From assembly GCF_004661485.1 (NCBI RefSeq), contig NZ_PQVH01000008.1:62001-126000 (forward strand): a stretch of DNA of 64,000 nt, in the 5' to 3' direction. The translations under genes were made by a program, and so were the position numbers. Shown here one piece after another: positions 1 to 9,894 of this stretch; the first letter of the stretch is position 1, and the number at the start of each line of letters is the position of its first letter. The notes beneath the pieces were generated by a model. The model searched no databases. It saw nothing but the letters and a program-made list of their open reading frames with translations, and was not told the origin of the DNA. The stretch is from Methylotenera oryzisoli (GTDB lineage: Bacteria; Pseudomonadota; Gammaproteobacteria; Burkholderiales; Methylophilaceae).

Positions 1-374
1 GCTCACAGAAAATCGATTTGCTCATTGTCGAGCTTGGCGGTAATGACTTTTTACGGCACATTCCTGAAGCAGAAACTGTGCATAACTTAAGTGCAATACT
101 GGCAAAAAGCAAAGCGCGCAGCATTAACACAGTGTTAATTGCGATCCCAAAGTTTAGTCCGATAGGAGCAGCGTTGGGTAGTCTTGAAGATCATCCTTTG
201 TATGAAAAGCTCGCGGAGCAGACTAATACGCCGCTGGTAGAAGATGTGTTTTCTGATGTGCTGGCAAAAAATAGCCTGAAAGCAGACCCAGTGCATCCTA
301 ATGCAGATGGTTATCGCATCGTAGCAAGTGGCTTAAAAAGTGCTTTATCGGACTTGGGATTGTTAAAGCACTAA
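1..374 (+). CDS. SGNH/GDSL-type esterase (TesA-like), 3' part only
   Basis: The reading frame is already open at base 3, so the gene enters from outside the window and only about 123 C-terminal codons are present. Two hallmark blocks of SGNH hydrolases are visible: LGGNDFLR (block III, with the oxyanion-hole Asn) and DPVHPNADGY (block V, with the catalytic Asp and His). The block I GDS serine lies outside. The family includes lysophospholipase L1/thioesterase I and arylesterases, usually periplasmic and acting on ester or thioester substrates; the real substrate cannot be told from this fragment. An internal TTG at 18 is not the start. The gene converges on the leftward SemiSWEET gene only 7 bases away. 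Confidence 0.85.
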   Translation, partial: SQKIDLLIVELGGNDFLRHIPEAETVHNLSAILAKSKARSINTVLIAIPKFSPIGAALGSLEDHPLYEKLAEQTNTPLVEDVFSDVLAKNSLKADPVHPNADGYRIVASGLKSALSDLGLLKH

Positions 375-381
375 AATCCGC

Positions 382-642
382 TTAATTCGAATGCGTGATT
401 TTCAGATATAGCACTACACACGCCAGTATGAAGGTGATACTGTTGGCAATAATAATTGGCCAACATGTCATCAGGACGCCATACACCAGCCAGCCAAACA
501 CGCCTAAGCTAAATATGCTGTACATAGGTAGAGATACGCCAGATAAATCCCTAGTTTTCCAAGAGTGTAGTGCTTGCGGCACAAAGGCAAATGTCGTTAA
601 AAATGCTGATAAATAACCTATAAAATCTGTCATGTTCAGCAT
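382..642 (-). CDS. SemiSWEET / PQ-loop small membrane transporter
   Basis: This 86-residue protein has three predicted membrane helices in the MtN3/PQ-loop pattern, with FVPQALHSWKTRDLSGVS carrying the PQ-loop proline-glutamine in helix 1. Bacterial SemiSWEETs form dimers that move sugars or related small solutes across the inner membrane; substrate is not predictable here. The start at 642 is preferred because its ATG overlaps the TAA of the DUF808 gene (TAATG) and AAGG lies about seven bases upstream, whereas the in-frame ATG at 633 has no good ribosome site. The arrangement implies translational coupling with the upstream gene. Family assignment is good, function is inference. Confidence 0.8.
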   Translation of the reverse strand: MLNMTDFIGYLSAFLTTFAFVPQALHSWKTRDLSGVSLPMYSIFSLGVFGWLVYGVLMTCWPIIIANSITFILACVVLYLKITHSN

Positions 643-1574
643 TAGCTCGCCTTAGTTACTGGTAATAGTTTTTTAACAGCCAGCATTGCTACCAAGGCCG
701 CAATTCCTGCAACTACACCAAATAATCCATTTAATAAGGTTGGGGTAATGCTTTGCAGAAAACCACTACTCATGCCATTACCGATATGCTCAATGGCGTG
801 ATGTACCACTGGTATACCGTGAACCAAAATCGCACCACCTACTAAGAACATGGCAGCAGTGCCAACCACTGATAACGTTTTCATCATGTGCGGTGCAAAC
901 CATAAAATGCCGAAGCCAAGTTTACGTTTTAAGCTGGCGAGTATGGTGTGGCCTTTGCAGCTCGCTAGATATAAACCACCATCATCCAATTTTACAATCC
1001 CAGCGACTAAGCCATAAACACCAACGGTCATTATGACGGCAATCCCTGTTAGCACTAATATTTGCTGCGTAAAGGCTGCGGTTGCCACCGTGCCTAAAGT
1101 AATGACAATGATTTCAGCTGAGAGCACAAAGTCTGTGCGAATGGCACCTTTGATTTTTTCTGTCTCGAGTACTTCTAAGGTTTTACTCTCGTCCAGACCA
1201 ATCATTTTTTTAGGATCATGATGTACGGTTTCTTCAGCATGAAAATACTTATGAAACAGCTTTTCAACACCTTCAAAGCACAAAAATAAACCACCTAGCA
1301 TCAGTAGCGGTGTAACTAGCCAATTGGCTAAAGCGCTGATCACCAGTGCCAAAGGTACTAAAATGACCTTGTTCACAGCAGAGCCTTTGGCTACAGCCCA
1401 AACCACGGGCAATTCTCTATCGGCATTCACGCCAGCAACTTGCTGAGCATTCAGCGCCAAGTCATCTCCCAATACCCCCGCGGTTTTTTTTGCCGCAACT
1501 TTAGTCATGACAGATACATCATCTAAGATGGTTGCGATATCATCAATCAGCGTTAAAAGACTTGCCCCGGCCAT
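642..1574 (-). CDS. DUF808 family inner-membrane protein (YedI-like)
   Basis: The 310-residue product opens with [19 protein letters not shown] and matches the DUF808/YedI family in length and layout: a soluble N-terminal stretch with [12 protein letters not shown], then a series of long hydrophobic segments (about residues 70-100, 150-195, 220-255 and 275-305). It should be a polytopic inner-membrane protein. No biochemical role is established for the family. The short downstream SemiSWEET gene overlaps its stop codon, so the two are probably one transcript. The region upstream is shared with the divergent copper ATPase gene, separated by 95 bases. Confidence 0.8.
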   Translation of the reverse strand: MAGASLLTLIDDIATILDDVSVMTKVAAKKTAGVLGDDLALNAQQVAGVNADRELPVVWAVAKGSAVNKVILVPLALVISALANWLVTPLLMLGGLFLCFEGVEKLFHKYFHAEETVHHDPKKMIGLDESKTLEVLETEKIKGAIRTDFVLSAEIIVITLGTVATAAFTQQILVLTGIAVIMTVGVYGLVAGIVKLDDGGLYLASCKGHTILASLKRKLGFGILWFAPHMMKTLSVVGTAAMFLVGGAILVHGIPVVHHAIEHIGNGMSSGFLQSITPTLLNGLFGVVAGIAALVAMLAVKKLLPVTKAS

Positions 1575-1601
1575 GATTGCTCGTTTCTACACAAAAGTTA
1601 A

Positions 1602-1630
1602 AGGTTAATTAGGTTGACGAGGATTATAAT
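1602..1630 (+). promoter_or_regulatory. Possible promoter of the copper ATPase gene
   Basis: A perfect -10 hexamer TATAAT lies at 1625-1630, forty bases before the ATG of the ATPase gene. The -35 region at the right distance (AGGTTA at 1602-1607) is poor, which is typical of activator-dependent promoters. No convincing CueR-type palindrome is seen. The nearby TTGACG at 1614-1619 is too close to the -10 to serve as its -35. Confidence 0.35.
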
Positions 1631-1669
1631 GGATTACCAACATAATCATCTTTACTGATACTAAAAATC

Positions 1670-3889
1670 ATGGCTAATCAAGCAAATAGTGAACGGGCAT
1701 TAGCGATTAAAGGCATGACTTGTGCATCTTGCGCGAACCGAGTCGAAAAGGCACTACTTAAAGTGTCAGGGGTGCTCAGTGCGGAGGTTAACCTCGCTTT
1801 AGAAACTGCGCAGGTTGCTGCTGTAGACAACGTCACAATAAAGCAGTTAATCGATGCCGTGGTCGCTGCAGGCTACCAAGCGCAGTCATTAAACGCAGAG
1901 CAGGACAGAGTTGAACATCTGGCAAGTGTGGTCCAACAGCATCAGTGGTGGCCGAGTGCGCTTGCAGCCATGTTCTCGCTACCGCTAGTGATTGCAATGA
2001 TCACTCAATGGCTAGGCTGGCAGGGGCAGATTCCTGGTTGGGTGCAATGGCTGTTATCCACACCGGTACAGTTTTGGTTAGGTTGGCGTTTTTATCAAGC
2101 AGGCTGGCATGCGCTTAAGGCCAGAGCCGGCAATATGGATCTACTGGTTGCAATCGGCACTTCCGCTGCCTATGGCTTAAGCGTTTATTTATTATTTATC
2201 CCGTCTCACAGTGGTGCTGTGCACCACTTGTATTTTGAGTCCTCTACTATTGTTATTACCTTGGTGTTGTTTGGTAAGTGGCTGGAAAGCCGCGCAAAAT
2301 CGCAAACTACGCAGGCAATTCGCGCCCTTAATACCTTAAGGCCGGAGTTTGCTACGGTGGTAGTTGACGGACAAACGCAGCAAGTCTCAATTGCAATGGT
2401 GAAAGTAGGGGACATAGTCTTGGTGCGGCCGGGTGAGCGAATTGCGGTGGACGGCAATGTACAGCAAGGTGATAGTCAGGTGGATGAGTCTTTAATTACG
2501 GGTGAGAGCTTGCCTGTGGCTAAAAAAGTTGGCGATAAAGTCACTGGCGGTGCCATGAACGGAGAAGGTGCGCTATACGTTGAAACTACTGCTGTCGGCG
2601 CTGAAACGGTACTGGCGCGTATCGTAAGACTAGTTGAATCTGCACAAGCAAAAAAAGCACCGATTCAGCGTTTGGTGGATAAAGTGAGTGCAGTCTTTGT
2701 GCCAATTGTCATGGTGATCGCGCTGCTGACTCTGCTGGTGTGGGGCCTTTATAATGGTAACTGGGAGGCTGCTATAATTAACGCGGTAACTGTGCTCGTT
2801 ATTGCCTGCCCATGCGCACTGGGTTTGGCAACACCAACGGCTATTATGGTGGGTACTGGTGTTGCCGCGCAGCATGGTATTTTAATTAAAGATGCTGAGG
2901 CGCTTGAACTTGCCCATGCGATTAAAACAGTGGCGTTTGATAAAACAGGTACGCTAACAGAAGGGCACCCTAAGCTGCTTGCCATGCATTCCACTGCTAA
3001 AGGGGAGGATGCTCAAGATAACGACCAATTACTGATTTTGGCTGCAAGCTTGCAAGCTGGTAGCGAGCATCCGTTGGCAAAAGCTGTGACAAATGCCGCC
3101 AATGCCAAAGGCTTGTCGCTGCAGTTGGCGCATGGATTACAGGCATTGGCAGGTAAAGGTCTGTTGGGTGAGGTTAATGGGCAGAAACTGTATATAGGGA
3201 GCTCGCGCCTGATGAATGACTTAAAGGTCAATCTTTCTAAATTTAAAGATGATGCACTGTTGCTGGAGAAAGCCGGGCATAGCGTTTCTTGGATAGCGCA
3301 GGCGAGAACGCTCGACAACTTTGCACCCAAGCTGTTGGGATTTTTCGCCTTTGGCGACACGATAAAACCAACGGCGCAGAAAGCAATTGCGAATTTATCA
3401 CGGGCTGATATAAATACAGTGCTGATATCGGGTGATAACCAAGGTAGTGCTGCTAACGTGGCTAGTCAATTAGGTATTTCACAATATTATGCGCAAGTGT
3501 TACCGGATGAAAAAGCCGATATTGTGTTAAAACTGAAACAAAATGGGCTGGTTGCCATGGTGGGTGACGGTTTAAACGATGCACCAGCGCTAGCTGCGGC
3601 AGATGTTGGTGTTGCGATGTCTAGCGGTACAGACGTGGCAATGCATACCTCTGGTATTACCCTAATGCGCGGCGATCCTGCCTTAATTGCACAAGCGATT
3701 GATATTTCTAAGCGCACCTATCAAAAAATCAGACAGAATCTATTTTGGGCATTTATCTATAACGTAGTCGGTATTCCGCTGGCAGCCATGGGTATATTAA
3801 GCCCGGTACTGGCTGGTGCGGCGATGGCGTTAAGTAGTGTGAGTGTCATTTCCAATGCGTTATTGCTTAAGTTCTGGCGGCCTTCATAA
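1670..3889 (+). CDS. copA: Copper-exporting P1B-type ATPase
   Basis: This 739-residue ATPase pumps monovalent copper (or silver) out of the cytoplasm. In order it shows one heavy-metal-binding domain with C18-A-S-C21, two N-terminal helix pairs, the actuator loop with TGES, the membrane metal site C380-P-C382, the phosphorylation motif D424KTGT, and the hinge [10 protein letters not shown] near residue 640. CPC together with a single CxxC domain points to P1B-1 specificity. The family is usually 730-830 residues, so it is complete. No copper chaperone or MerR-family regulator gene is adjacent. No strong ribosome site precedes the ATG. Confidence 0.95.
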   Translation: MANQANSERALAIKGMTCASCANRVEKALLKVSGVLSAEVNLALETAQVAAVDNVTIKQLIDAVVAAGYQAQSLNAEQDRVEHLASVVQQHQWWPSALAAMFSLPLVIAMITQWLGWQGQIPGWVQWLLSTPVQFWLGWRFYQAGWHALKARAGNMDLLVAIGTSAAYGLSVYLLFIPSHSGAVHHLYFESSTIVITLVLFGKWLESRAKSQTTQAIRALNTLRPEFATVVVDGQTQQVSIAMVKVGDIVLVRPGERIAVDGNVQQGDSQVDESLITGESLPVAKKVGDKVTGGAMNGEGALYVETTAVGAETVLARIVRLVESAQAKKAPIQRLVDKVSAVFVPIVMVIALLTLLVWGLYNGNWEAAIINAVTVLVIACPCALGLATPTAIMVGTGVAAQHGILIKDAEALELAHAIKTVAFDKTGTLTEGHPKLLAMHSTAKGEDAQDNDQLLILAASLQAGSEHPLAKAVTNAANAKGLSLQLAHGLQALAGKGLLGEVNGQKLYIGSSRLMNDLKVNLSKFKDDALLLEKAGHSVSWIAQARTLDNFAPKLLGFFAFGDTIKPTAQKAIANLSRADINTVLISGDNQGSAANVASQLGISQYYAQVLPDEKADIVLKLKQNGLVAMVGDGLNDAPALAAADVGVAMSSGTDVAMHTSGITLMRGDPALIAQAIDISKRTYQKIRQNLFWAFIYNVVGIPLAAMGILSPVLAGAAMALSSVSVISNALLLKFWRPS

Positions 3890-3935
3890 CGCGCTATTTA
3901 TTTGATTGCTAGGACTTTAACGCTGACTGGCATTT

Positions 3936-5276
3936 TTACTTACTTAGGGTTTGATGAATTTTCTTGAGTTGCTGATCAACAAAGCTGGCAAGCGCGGGGC
4001 TGAGTGAGCCTATTTGTTGCGCTCTAACAAATGCTTGTTGTGCATTTTCAAGCTTACCTACGGCTTGTAAAGAAATACCTAAACCCACCAATGTGTTGGT
4101 TTTTACACTGCCGGTGTTGTTTTCAATTGCAATGGCTTTGGTGTAGTGGGTAATCGCCGCATCATGTTGGCCGCTACGCTGTAACAATGTAGCGAGAAAA
4201 GCATAATAGTCTGCACGATTACCTGCATAAGGCAAACCTTGCTCTAAAGTGCTGAAGGCTGCGGCTTGGTCGCCAGCGTTGACTTGCAAACGCGCTAAGG
4301 CGATACGAAACTCATTTTGCTCAGGGGCAATTTGCAACCCTGTATTGAGCACGTCTTTTGCGTCATTTAGCCTTTTGTTATCAAGCAACAAGCTTGCAAG
4401 TGTTAGTCTAGCCTCATGATGTGCAGGGTTAAACTCAAGCACTTTTTCTAAGTAAGTCTCTGACTCAGACACTCTGCCTTGCTGTAAATAAATCAGTGCT
4501 TGCTGGTAGTTGCTATTAGCCGTTTGTTCGGGGCTCATTTTTTTATGGATATTGGGCTGCTTATTGGCAAGCGCCAGTGCGTTTGTACTTTTACTGGTAA
4601 CAGTCTTTTCGCTGTCATTTTTTATACTATCTTTTTTTTCAGGCTCTTTAACATCAGTTTCTTTTATTGGACCTTCTTTTGTTTGCGGTGTTGCTGTACT
4701 GTTTTTTTCAGCGACCAATGATAGGGGGCTTTTTTTTTGCAGACTGGAGTCTGCGTTTTTAGCTGGTTGTTCTTTAATCGTTTGTGGGGTGAATTTAAGC
4801 GATCTTTCAAATAAATGAGCTGGCTCATTAGGTTTGGTTAATGCGCTAGCGGTAGGTTTATTCATAACGGGAGGGTTGACGTCAGATTCATTGCTGATGT
4901 CAATACCGGCTGCTTCTGGTGACTGATTGGGCGCTACGGTTGCTGCTTCTGGTAACGTAGCTGTAGCTGCTGCTTTGTCTTGTATGGGATGCCCAAATTT
5001 TGAGGTCTTAATTTTCGCGGCAGGGTTGCTGTTGTTATCGTTGGTGGGTTGATTAAAGCCTAGTATTTCTTTGAGACGAGCCAACTGTGCAGGGGATGAA
5101 AGTGCAGCGTAGCCAATTACGATAATAAGCAAGCTAACACTAATCATATAAATGGATTTGCTACCGCTTTTTTTGGTGTATGCGCCAAATTGTGGTGTGA
5201 TTGAAGGTTGTTGAACATCTGTGGATGTTGCACCACGTTGTTCAAGGTCTTTCAACATTTGATTGATTAAACTCAT
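3936..5276 (-). CDS. mshN: MSHA biogenesis protein MshN, TPR protein
   Basis: The start MSLINQMLKDLEQRG is the signature N-terminus of MshN/GspB-like proteins, followed by one membrane helix (about residues 40-60). A long linker rich in Lys, Ser, Thr and Pro (about 75-250) crosses the periplasm, and several tetratricopeptide repeats fill residues 255-440. It is the last gene of the leftward msh locus, 22 bases after mshM. In Vibrio the protein is needed for MSHA pilus assembly, probably as a periplasmic scaffold between the inner-membrane complex and the secretin. At 446 residues it is of ordinary length. Confidence 0.85.
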   Translation of the reverse strand: MSLINQMLKDLEQRGATSTDVQQPSITPQFGAYTKKSGSKSIYMISVSLLIIVIGYAALSSPAQLARLKEILGFNQPTNDNNSNPAAKIKTSKFGHPIQDKAAATATLPEAATVAPNQSPEAAGIDISNESDVNPPVMNKPTASALTKPNEPAHLFERSLKFTPQTIKEQPAKNADSSLQKKSPLSLVAEKNSTATPQTKEGPIKETDVKEPEKKDSIKNDSEKTVTSKSTNALALANKQPNIHKKMSPEQTANSNYQQALIYLQQGRVSESETYLEKVLEFNPAHHEARLTLASLLLDNKRLNDAKDVLNTGLQIAPEQNEFRIALARLQVNAGDQAAAFSTLEQGLPYAGNRADYYAFLATLLQRSGQHDAAITHYTKAIAIENNTGSVKTNTLVGLGISLQAVGKLENAQQAFVRAQQIGSLSPALASFVDQQLKKIHQTLSK

Positions 5277-5298
5277 CGATTGTCTTTTTTATTGAGAT

Positions 5299-6219
5299 TT
5301 AATATGGCTTTAGATTGTTAATGAAAATAAACACGATTAAGCCGATCGCTCCAAGCAGCATGGTTAAAGGTAAACTTTTTAACCCAAAATTTCGCCATGT
5401 TGCGTAGACAGACTCTGTGTCCGACGCAGCAGCCAGTACTTCGCGCATACCTACTTGGTGCTTACCTTTACCGTAAGTGGCTAGTAAGGCTTTATGTGCC
5501 AATATGTTAATCAGCCTAGGTACGCCTTTTGAGTAATAATACATTAAATATAAAGCGGTACGGCTAAACATACGGCTACCTTTGTAACCGGCAATGGTTA
5601 GGCGGTGATTAAGGTAGTATGCCATTTCGTCGCGGCTTAGTAGATCAAGCTGGTACGCAAAAGTAATCCTTTGCTTGAGTTGCCGGATGGAAGCATGGTT
5701 GAGTTTATCTTCAAGCTCTGGCTGCCCAAAAATGACCACTTGCAGTAATTTTCTTTTTTCAGTCTCAAGGTTGCTAAGTAAACGTAGCGCTTCTAACGTT
5801 TCTATTGGCATAGCCTGAACTTCATCAAGGCAGACCACTACTTTAATGTTCTCTCTCGCAAAGTTTAACAGTGCATGGGTCAGCGCATTGAGTATCACAT
5901 GTTGCGTTATCTGTGTGTCAGTGGGCAAGCGTATGTTTAGCTCTTCAGCCAGTACCATTAAAAGAGATTGGGGCTCTAGGTAGGGGTTTGGTACGTATGC
6001 AATTTTATAGCTTTGATCCAGGCTGGACATGAGCTTGCGACATAGCAGGGTTTTGCCTGTGCCGACTTCACCAGTGATTTTAATAAATCCCTCACCGGTG
6101 GTCACTGCGAATATGACAGTATTTAGTGCATCTTGATAACTTGCGGATGCAAAGAAATAACTCGTATCTGGTGTAATACTAAAAGGAAACTCATTAAGCC
6201 CGAAGTGTTGCAGGTACAT
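5299..6219 (-). CDS. mshM: MSHA biogenesis ATPase MshM, ExeA-like
   Basis: This is an AAA ATPase of the ExeA/GspA group. MYLQHFGLNEFPFSITPD is the classical start, Walker A is GEVGTGKT (about residues 47-54), Walker B is VVCLDEVQ (about 127-134), and a single hydrophobic segment lies near residues 280-300. In Aeromonas, ExeA with ExeB helps the secretin pass the peptidoglycan; here the adjoining secretin (mshL) and mshN suggest the same task. The gene starts 3 bases after the end of mshL, so the two are likely translationally coupled. Confidence 0.88.
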   Translation of the reverse strand: MYLQHFGLNEFPFSITPDTSYFFASASYQDALNTVIFAVTTGEGFIKITGEVGTGKTLLCRKLMSSLDQSYKIAYVPNPYLEPQSLLMVLAEELNIRLPTDTQITQHVILNALTHALLNFARENIKVVVCLDEVQAMPIETLEALRLLSNLETEKRKLLQVVIFGQPELEDKLNHASIRQLKQRITFAYQLDLLSRDEMAYYLNHRLTIAGYKGSRMFSRTALYLMYYYSKGVPRLINILAHKALLATYGKGKHQVGMREVLAAASDTESVYATWRNFGLKSLPLTMLLGAIGLIVFIFINNLKPY

Positions 6220-6222
6220 GGG

Positions 6223-7974
6223 TTATTGAGCCTCGGTGCCTGCGTCTTGCCTACGCATGTCTTCGATACGCTGTTTGCTTGATAACATGTCGTTTGACCA
6301 ACTATCTTGCCCTTGAACAACGGATGCTTTTAGCAAAATGACCAATTCAGTTTTTGTTTTAGCAGTGCTTTGTTGACGAAAAGCAGCGCCTACGCCTTTG
6401 ACATCACCCAGACCAGGTACTTTAGATTTTGTGCTAGATGCGCTCTCTGTCATTAAACCGCCAATCACTATTACGCGCCCGTCACGGGTGCGAACAATGC
6501 TGTCGGTCTCACTGATATTGCTAGATGCTAATGGTAGGTTAATTTGACCAGCAGTCCCACCTAATGTTACTTGCTTATTGACGGTAGAAACCTGGCTGAT
6601 AGAAGGATGCATGTGCAGAATGATGTTGTCATCCTTATCAATCTGCGGTGTTACATCCAAGGTAATCCCAGAGAAAAATGGTTGTAATATTACTTCTGGC
6701 ACAGTGGTAGTTGCACCTACAGATGCAGTGGTGTTAGAGGAAATCCCTGTTACAAAAAACTCATCGGTACCAACTTTGAGTACTGCTTTTTGATTGTTAA
6801 TCGAAGAAATACGTGGGCTGGATAGTACTTGTACGTCGCCTTGTGTCTCTAAAAACGATAGCAGTGTGGAGAAATTAGCGCCTTGAAGTGCAATAGCAAA
6901 TAGTGGGCCACCTAACGCGGTTGTTGCAGCATTAGTCAGTGCTGTGCCGCTAGAAGCCGTTAAGTCGCCGCTTACAAGGTTGCCATTGCCACTGCTTGAA
7001 AGACGTGTGTTTGCATTAATATTTCCTACAATACCAGTATTAGAACCGCTACGACCGAATACTGACCAGTTCACACCGCTTTGGGATTGATCATTCAGTT
7101 GCACGTTGAGTATTTTGGCTTCAAGTATTACTTGGCGCTCAATTGATACCTGCATTAAGTTTAAAAAGGACTCAACGTTACGAATCTCGTTCGGCATTGC
7201 GCGCACGACAATGACACCTGACTGCAAGTTAACAATAATACGACGACCATTCTCGTTACCCACAATACCATTTAATGATTCTGTTAAATCACGCCAAAAA
7301 TCGTTATTGGAGGTAGTGTTGATACTTGAGCTAGTAAATGTGCGGTTGTTGTTGGCGCCACCACTGATGTTGTTTGATACTTGTGAAGTCGCGCCGGTGT
7401 TATTAGTGCCTTGCTGGTTGTTTTGACTGCCGCCGCTAATCGAACCTGATGTCACGCGGATATCAGATGCACCCTTACGTTGCCCGACAATGTAGTTAAC
7501 TTGGAATACACGGGTTTGCATTGACTGTTGTTCAATAAAGATGCGTGAGCCATCTACTTTATATTCGTAACCATAGAGCTCTCTTAAAGCGTCTAGAGCC
7601 TCAAATACAGTGACATCTTTTAAATTAACCGAGATATCTCCTTTAATGTCTGGATGCACCAGCATGCTGTACCGTGTGCCGCCTACAATCCCCATCAAAA
7701 CCTGATTTGCCGGTGCATTGTTAATGACTAAATCAAAACGTTGTTCCAGTTTTTTTGCAGTAGCTTTTGGGATTTCAATTTTTAATGGTGGTAGTAGTGC
7801 GTCATTAATTTCTACTGGCGTAACAGTTTTAGCAGGCTTTGTTTCAGCCCCAACAGTTAACTCATTTTTGATTGTGTTTAGCGTGGTTTGATCATGTGGC
7901 TGCAAAAAACCAGCGCAGCTAGTGAGTAGTATTACAATCAGTAGTGGAGATAGTCGGATTGCAGTTGTCGGCAT
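6223..7974 (-). CDS. mshL: MSHA pilus secretin MshL
   Basis: This outer-membrane secretin forms the pilus exit channel. The chosen start at 7974 gives a lipoprotein signal peptide, MPTTAIRLSPLLIVILLTSC, with the lipobox LTSC; the upstream ATG at 8016 overlaps the mshK stop but would hide the signal peptide. A secretin N0/STN-type domain (about residues 80-160), an Asn/Ser/Gly-rich linker (about 180-230) and the C-terminal secretin gate (VLSSPRISSINNQKA, then VPGLGDVKGVGAAFR) follow. The length of about 583 residues is normal. It sits between mshK and mshM. Confidence 0.92.
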   Translation of the reverse strand: MPTTAIRLSPLLIVILLTSCAGFLQPHDQTTLNTIKNELTVGAETKPAKTVTPVEINDALLPPLKIEIPKATAKKLEQRFDLVINNAPANQVLMGIVGGTRYSMLVHPDIKGDISVNLKDVTVFEALDALRELYGYEYKVDGSRIFIEQQSMQTRVFQVNYIVGQRKGASDIRVTSGSISGGSQNNQQGTNNTGATSQVSNNISGGANNNRTFTSSSINTTSNNDFWRDLTESLNGIVGNENGRRIIVNLQSGVIVVRAMPNEIRNVESFLNLMQVSIERQVILEAKILNVQLNDQSQSGVNWSVFGRSGSNTGIVGNINANTRLSSSGNGNLVSGDLTASSGTALTNAATTALGGPLFAIALQGANFSTLLSFLETQGDVQVLSSPRISSINNQKAVLKVGTDEFFVTGISSNTTASVGATTTVPEVILQPFFSGITLDVTPQIDKDDNIILHMHPSISQVSTVNKQVTLGGTAGQINLPLASSNISETDSIVRTRDGRVIVIGGLMTESASSTKSKVPGLGDVKGVGAAFRQQSTAKTKTELVILLKASVVQGQDSWSNDMLSSKQRIEDMRRQDAGTEAQ

Positions 7975-8015
7975 GTTGTTCTCGTTTGGTACATTTTTTC
8001 TATATTGAGCAATCA

Positions 8016-8417
8016 TTATTGCTTAATTTGACCGCTTTTTTTAGCAAAGCTAGCCTGACCATTAGTGGAAAGAATTTTCTTTTGCATAGCATAATCCATC
8101 GTTAATATTTTCAAAGTATTGTCTGGGTTACGCAGAATGGCCTCTCGCTCATTAAGTCTGATTAATGTTGCACCGTCATATTTCATTCCGAGCATAACTT
8201 TTTGACCATTAATAATCGCTGCATGGTGATTAGCACCGAGAATGATTGATTGTAGCACGGGGCCATCAAGCAAACCGCTACCATCAGTGCTGTGTGCTTG
8301 ATTATAAAAGGCTGGAGGCGGTTGAGTTGGATCTCTTAGTGCTTCGGCGTAGACAGTATTCAGTGTAAGCAAGCACGTTGCCCCGATCTGCCATAGTTGG
8401 TTGAAAGTCATCTTCAT
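8016..8417 (-). CDS. mshK: MSHA biogenesis protein MshK
   Basis: A small exported or membrane-anchored protein of about 133 residues with a hydrophobic N-terminus and the DPTQPPPA motif found in MshK and PilP-like proteins. PilP-like proteins link the inner-membrane PilM/N/O complex to the secretin, and the gene lies exactly between mshJ and mshL. The start at 8417 (MKMTFNQLW) falls just after the mshJ stop and leaves a better signal segment than the alternative at 8435. Sequence identity to characterised MshK cannot be measured here, so the name rests largely on motif and position. Confidence 0.75.
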   Translation of the reverse strand: MKMTFNQLWQIGATCLLTLNTVYAEALRDPTQPPPAFYNQAHSTDGSGLLDGPVLQSIILGANHHAAIINGQKVMLGMKYDGATLIRLNEREAILRNPDNTLKILTMDYAMQKKILSTNGQASFAKKSGQIKQ

Positions 8418-8419
8418 GC

Positions 8420-9142
8420 TTATATGCTCAACCATGTTTTATCAGAGCTCAAAGTATACACTGTGAGCTTAAGCTGGTTATTCGGAAATGATTTTACGGT
8501 TAGTTCGCCTCGGTTCCACAGCACATGCCAATGCATACTTTCGATAGTACTAACATATTCCAGTAAATCTAAATAACGACCCTCTACAGTAATTTCCACT
8601 CCATGCTTAAACAAAGCACCCTCTTGAATAGGCGCTGGATTTTGCTCGGCTGAGTCAGCTACCGATGCTGTAACACCGCTATCAGTAGGTTTTAATGGCA
8701 TCTCTACGAGATTTTTGGGTGGTAGCGTATTTAATGCGATTAATTTTAATTTGCCGTTTTTGGATAACAAATCCCTTAATAACTCAGGCATCTTTTCTGG
8801 GCTAATCAAGCTAGCATTAAGTTGACTTTGCTTGGATTCAAGCGCTTGCAGCTGGGTATGTAACTCTGCAATCCGCTGCTTGTTTTGTGCATCTGGGTCA
8901 ACTGGAGGTTTGCTTTTGTACAAAGATGTCTGTTGCTGTAACTCTTGCGCTAGTGCTTGATCTGTCGAAATTTCAGTTAGTAATCTTTTTTTGCTTGCCT
9001 CAAATGAGTCGATCAGCAACATATGCATTATGGTATACGTCAACAATGCAGCTGCGCCAAGCACCATCAAACGTTCACGCTGATTGAGTGCCTCAACTTT
9101 ACCGGAAAGCAATAACCATTTTTCCATGAAAGTGGTTTTCAA
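8420..9142 (-). CDS. mshJ: MSHA biogenesis protein MshJ, PilO/GspM-like
   Basis: The product has a short cytoplasmic N-terminus, one membrane helix (about residues 26-46), a coiled coil (about 50-110) and a periplasmic ferredoxin-like domain, the usual PilO/GspM layout. The start is a TTG at 9140-9142: it overlaps the previous stop (TTGA) and has GGAGG six bases upstream, whereas the ATG five codons later would be too far from that ribosome site. MshJ likely forms the inner-membrane platform with the MshI proteins. The 4-base overlaps suggest coupled translation. Confidence 0.82.
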   Translation of the reverse strand: MKTTFMEKWLLLSGKVEALNQRERLMVLGAAALLTYTIMHMLLIDSFEASKKRLLTEISTDQALAQELQQQTSLYKSKPPVDPDAQNKQRIAELHTQLQALESKQSQLNASLISPEKMPELLRDLLSKNGKLKLIALNTLPPKNLVEMPLKPTDSGVTASVADSAEQNPAPIQEGALFKHGVEITVEGRYLDLLEYVSTIESMHWHVLWNRGELTVKSFPNNQLKLTVYTLSSDKTWLSI

Positions 9143-9894
9143 GGTTTTCCTCCAGTCATGGGGCTTGGGTTTGTGCTTTGAAGTGGGGCACTGGTTGTTA
9201 ATGCCGATGTGTTATCAAGTCTGGACTCTAATGAGAACTCGATGTAATTAGGTTGATTTGTAATAGTTAATGTGTTTTTGGTATTGTTTTTTTCCGCTTC
9301 TGCTTCGGGCTTGCTTTGTGTTGTTGGCACCGGTATGTTAGCTAATTTCGGCGTGCTAATATTTAAACTAGAAAATAATTTACCTTTTAGTGCAGGTTCG
9401 TTGCTTAAGCCATTAATATACTGCGGCACCAAATCGCCACGTAGTGCACGACCCTGAATATTAAGCGTATCCGTTTGGCTATCAACACTAAAGCCCGTTA
9501 ACCAAAGGCCATCAATGTTCTGTTTGGCAAATGCACGCATTAATGCTGCGTAGCTGTTAGTTGGTATTTTGCTTGATTGGTTAAGTGTGTTGAGTATCTG
9601 CTGCTGCACCTTTTCGCTTTCTTCTAGCGTTTCAATTTGCTTTTCCAGTGCGCTGTCTTTATCACGCGGCATGTGCAATGCAGTGATTGCTTTGAGTTCG
9701 GTTTGTGTTTTGATGAGCTCATTAGCCACTTGCTGGCGCTGCATGCTAAGAGAGCTAACTTCGCTTTTAATATAGGCGTAATAAGCTAGCATTGCAATTG
9801 TGATTACCCCTAGTATTACAGCGATGCTATTCAGGGTTAAGAATTGTTTTTGTTTGATTAATGCAAGGTTGACGAGGTTAATCTGTTGGTTCAC
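9139..9894 (-). CDS. PilN-like MSHA protein (second MshI-type subunit)
   Basis: This 251-residue protein starts with the PilN pattern NQQINLVNLALIKQK, then one membrane helix (about residues 20-42), a coiled coil (about 45-105) and a periplasmic domain ending in a low-complexity tail. PilN binds the cytoplasmic PilM through the INLL-type N-terminal peptide; INLV here fits that role with the MshI protein encoded just upstream. The start codon is GTG, overlapping the mshI stop as GTGA, with GGGGGCG just upstream. It is often annotated mshI2 or pilN. Confidence 0.82.
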   Translation of the reverse strand: MNQQINLVNLALIKQKQFLTLNSIAVILGVITIAMLAYYAYIKSEVSSLSMQRQQVANELIKTQTELKAITALHMPRDKDSALEKQIETLEESEKVQQQILNTLNQSSKIPTNSYAALMRAFAKQNIDGLWLTGFSVDSQTDTLNIQGRALRGDLVPQYINGLSNEPALKGKLFSSLNISTPKLANIPVPTTQSKPEAEAEKNNTKNTLTITNQPNYIEFSLESRLDNTSALTTSAPLQSTNPSPMTGGKP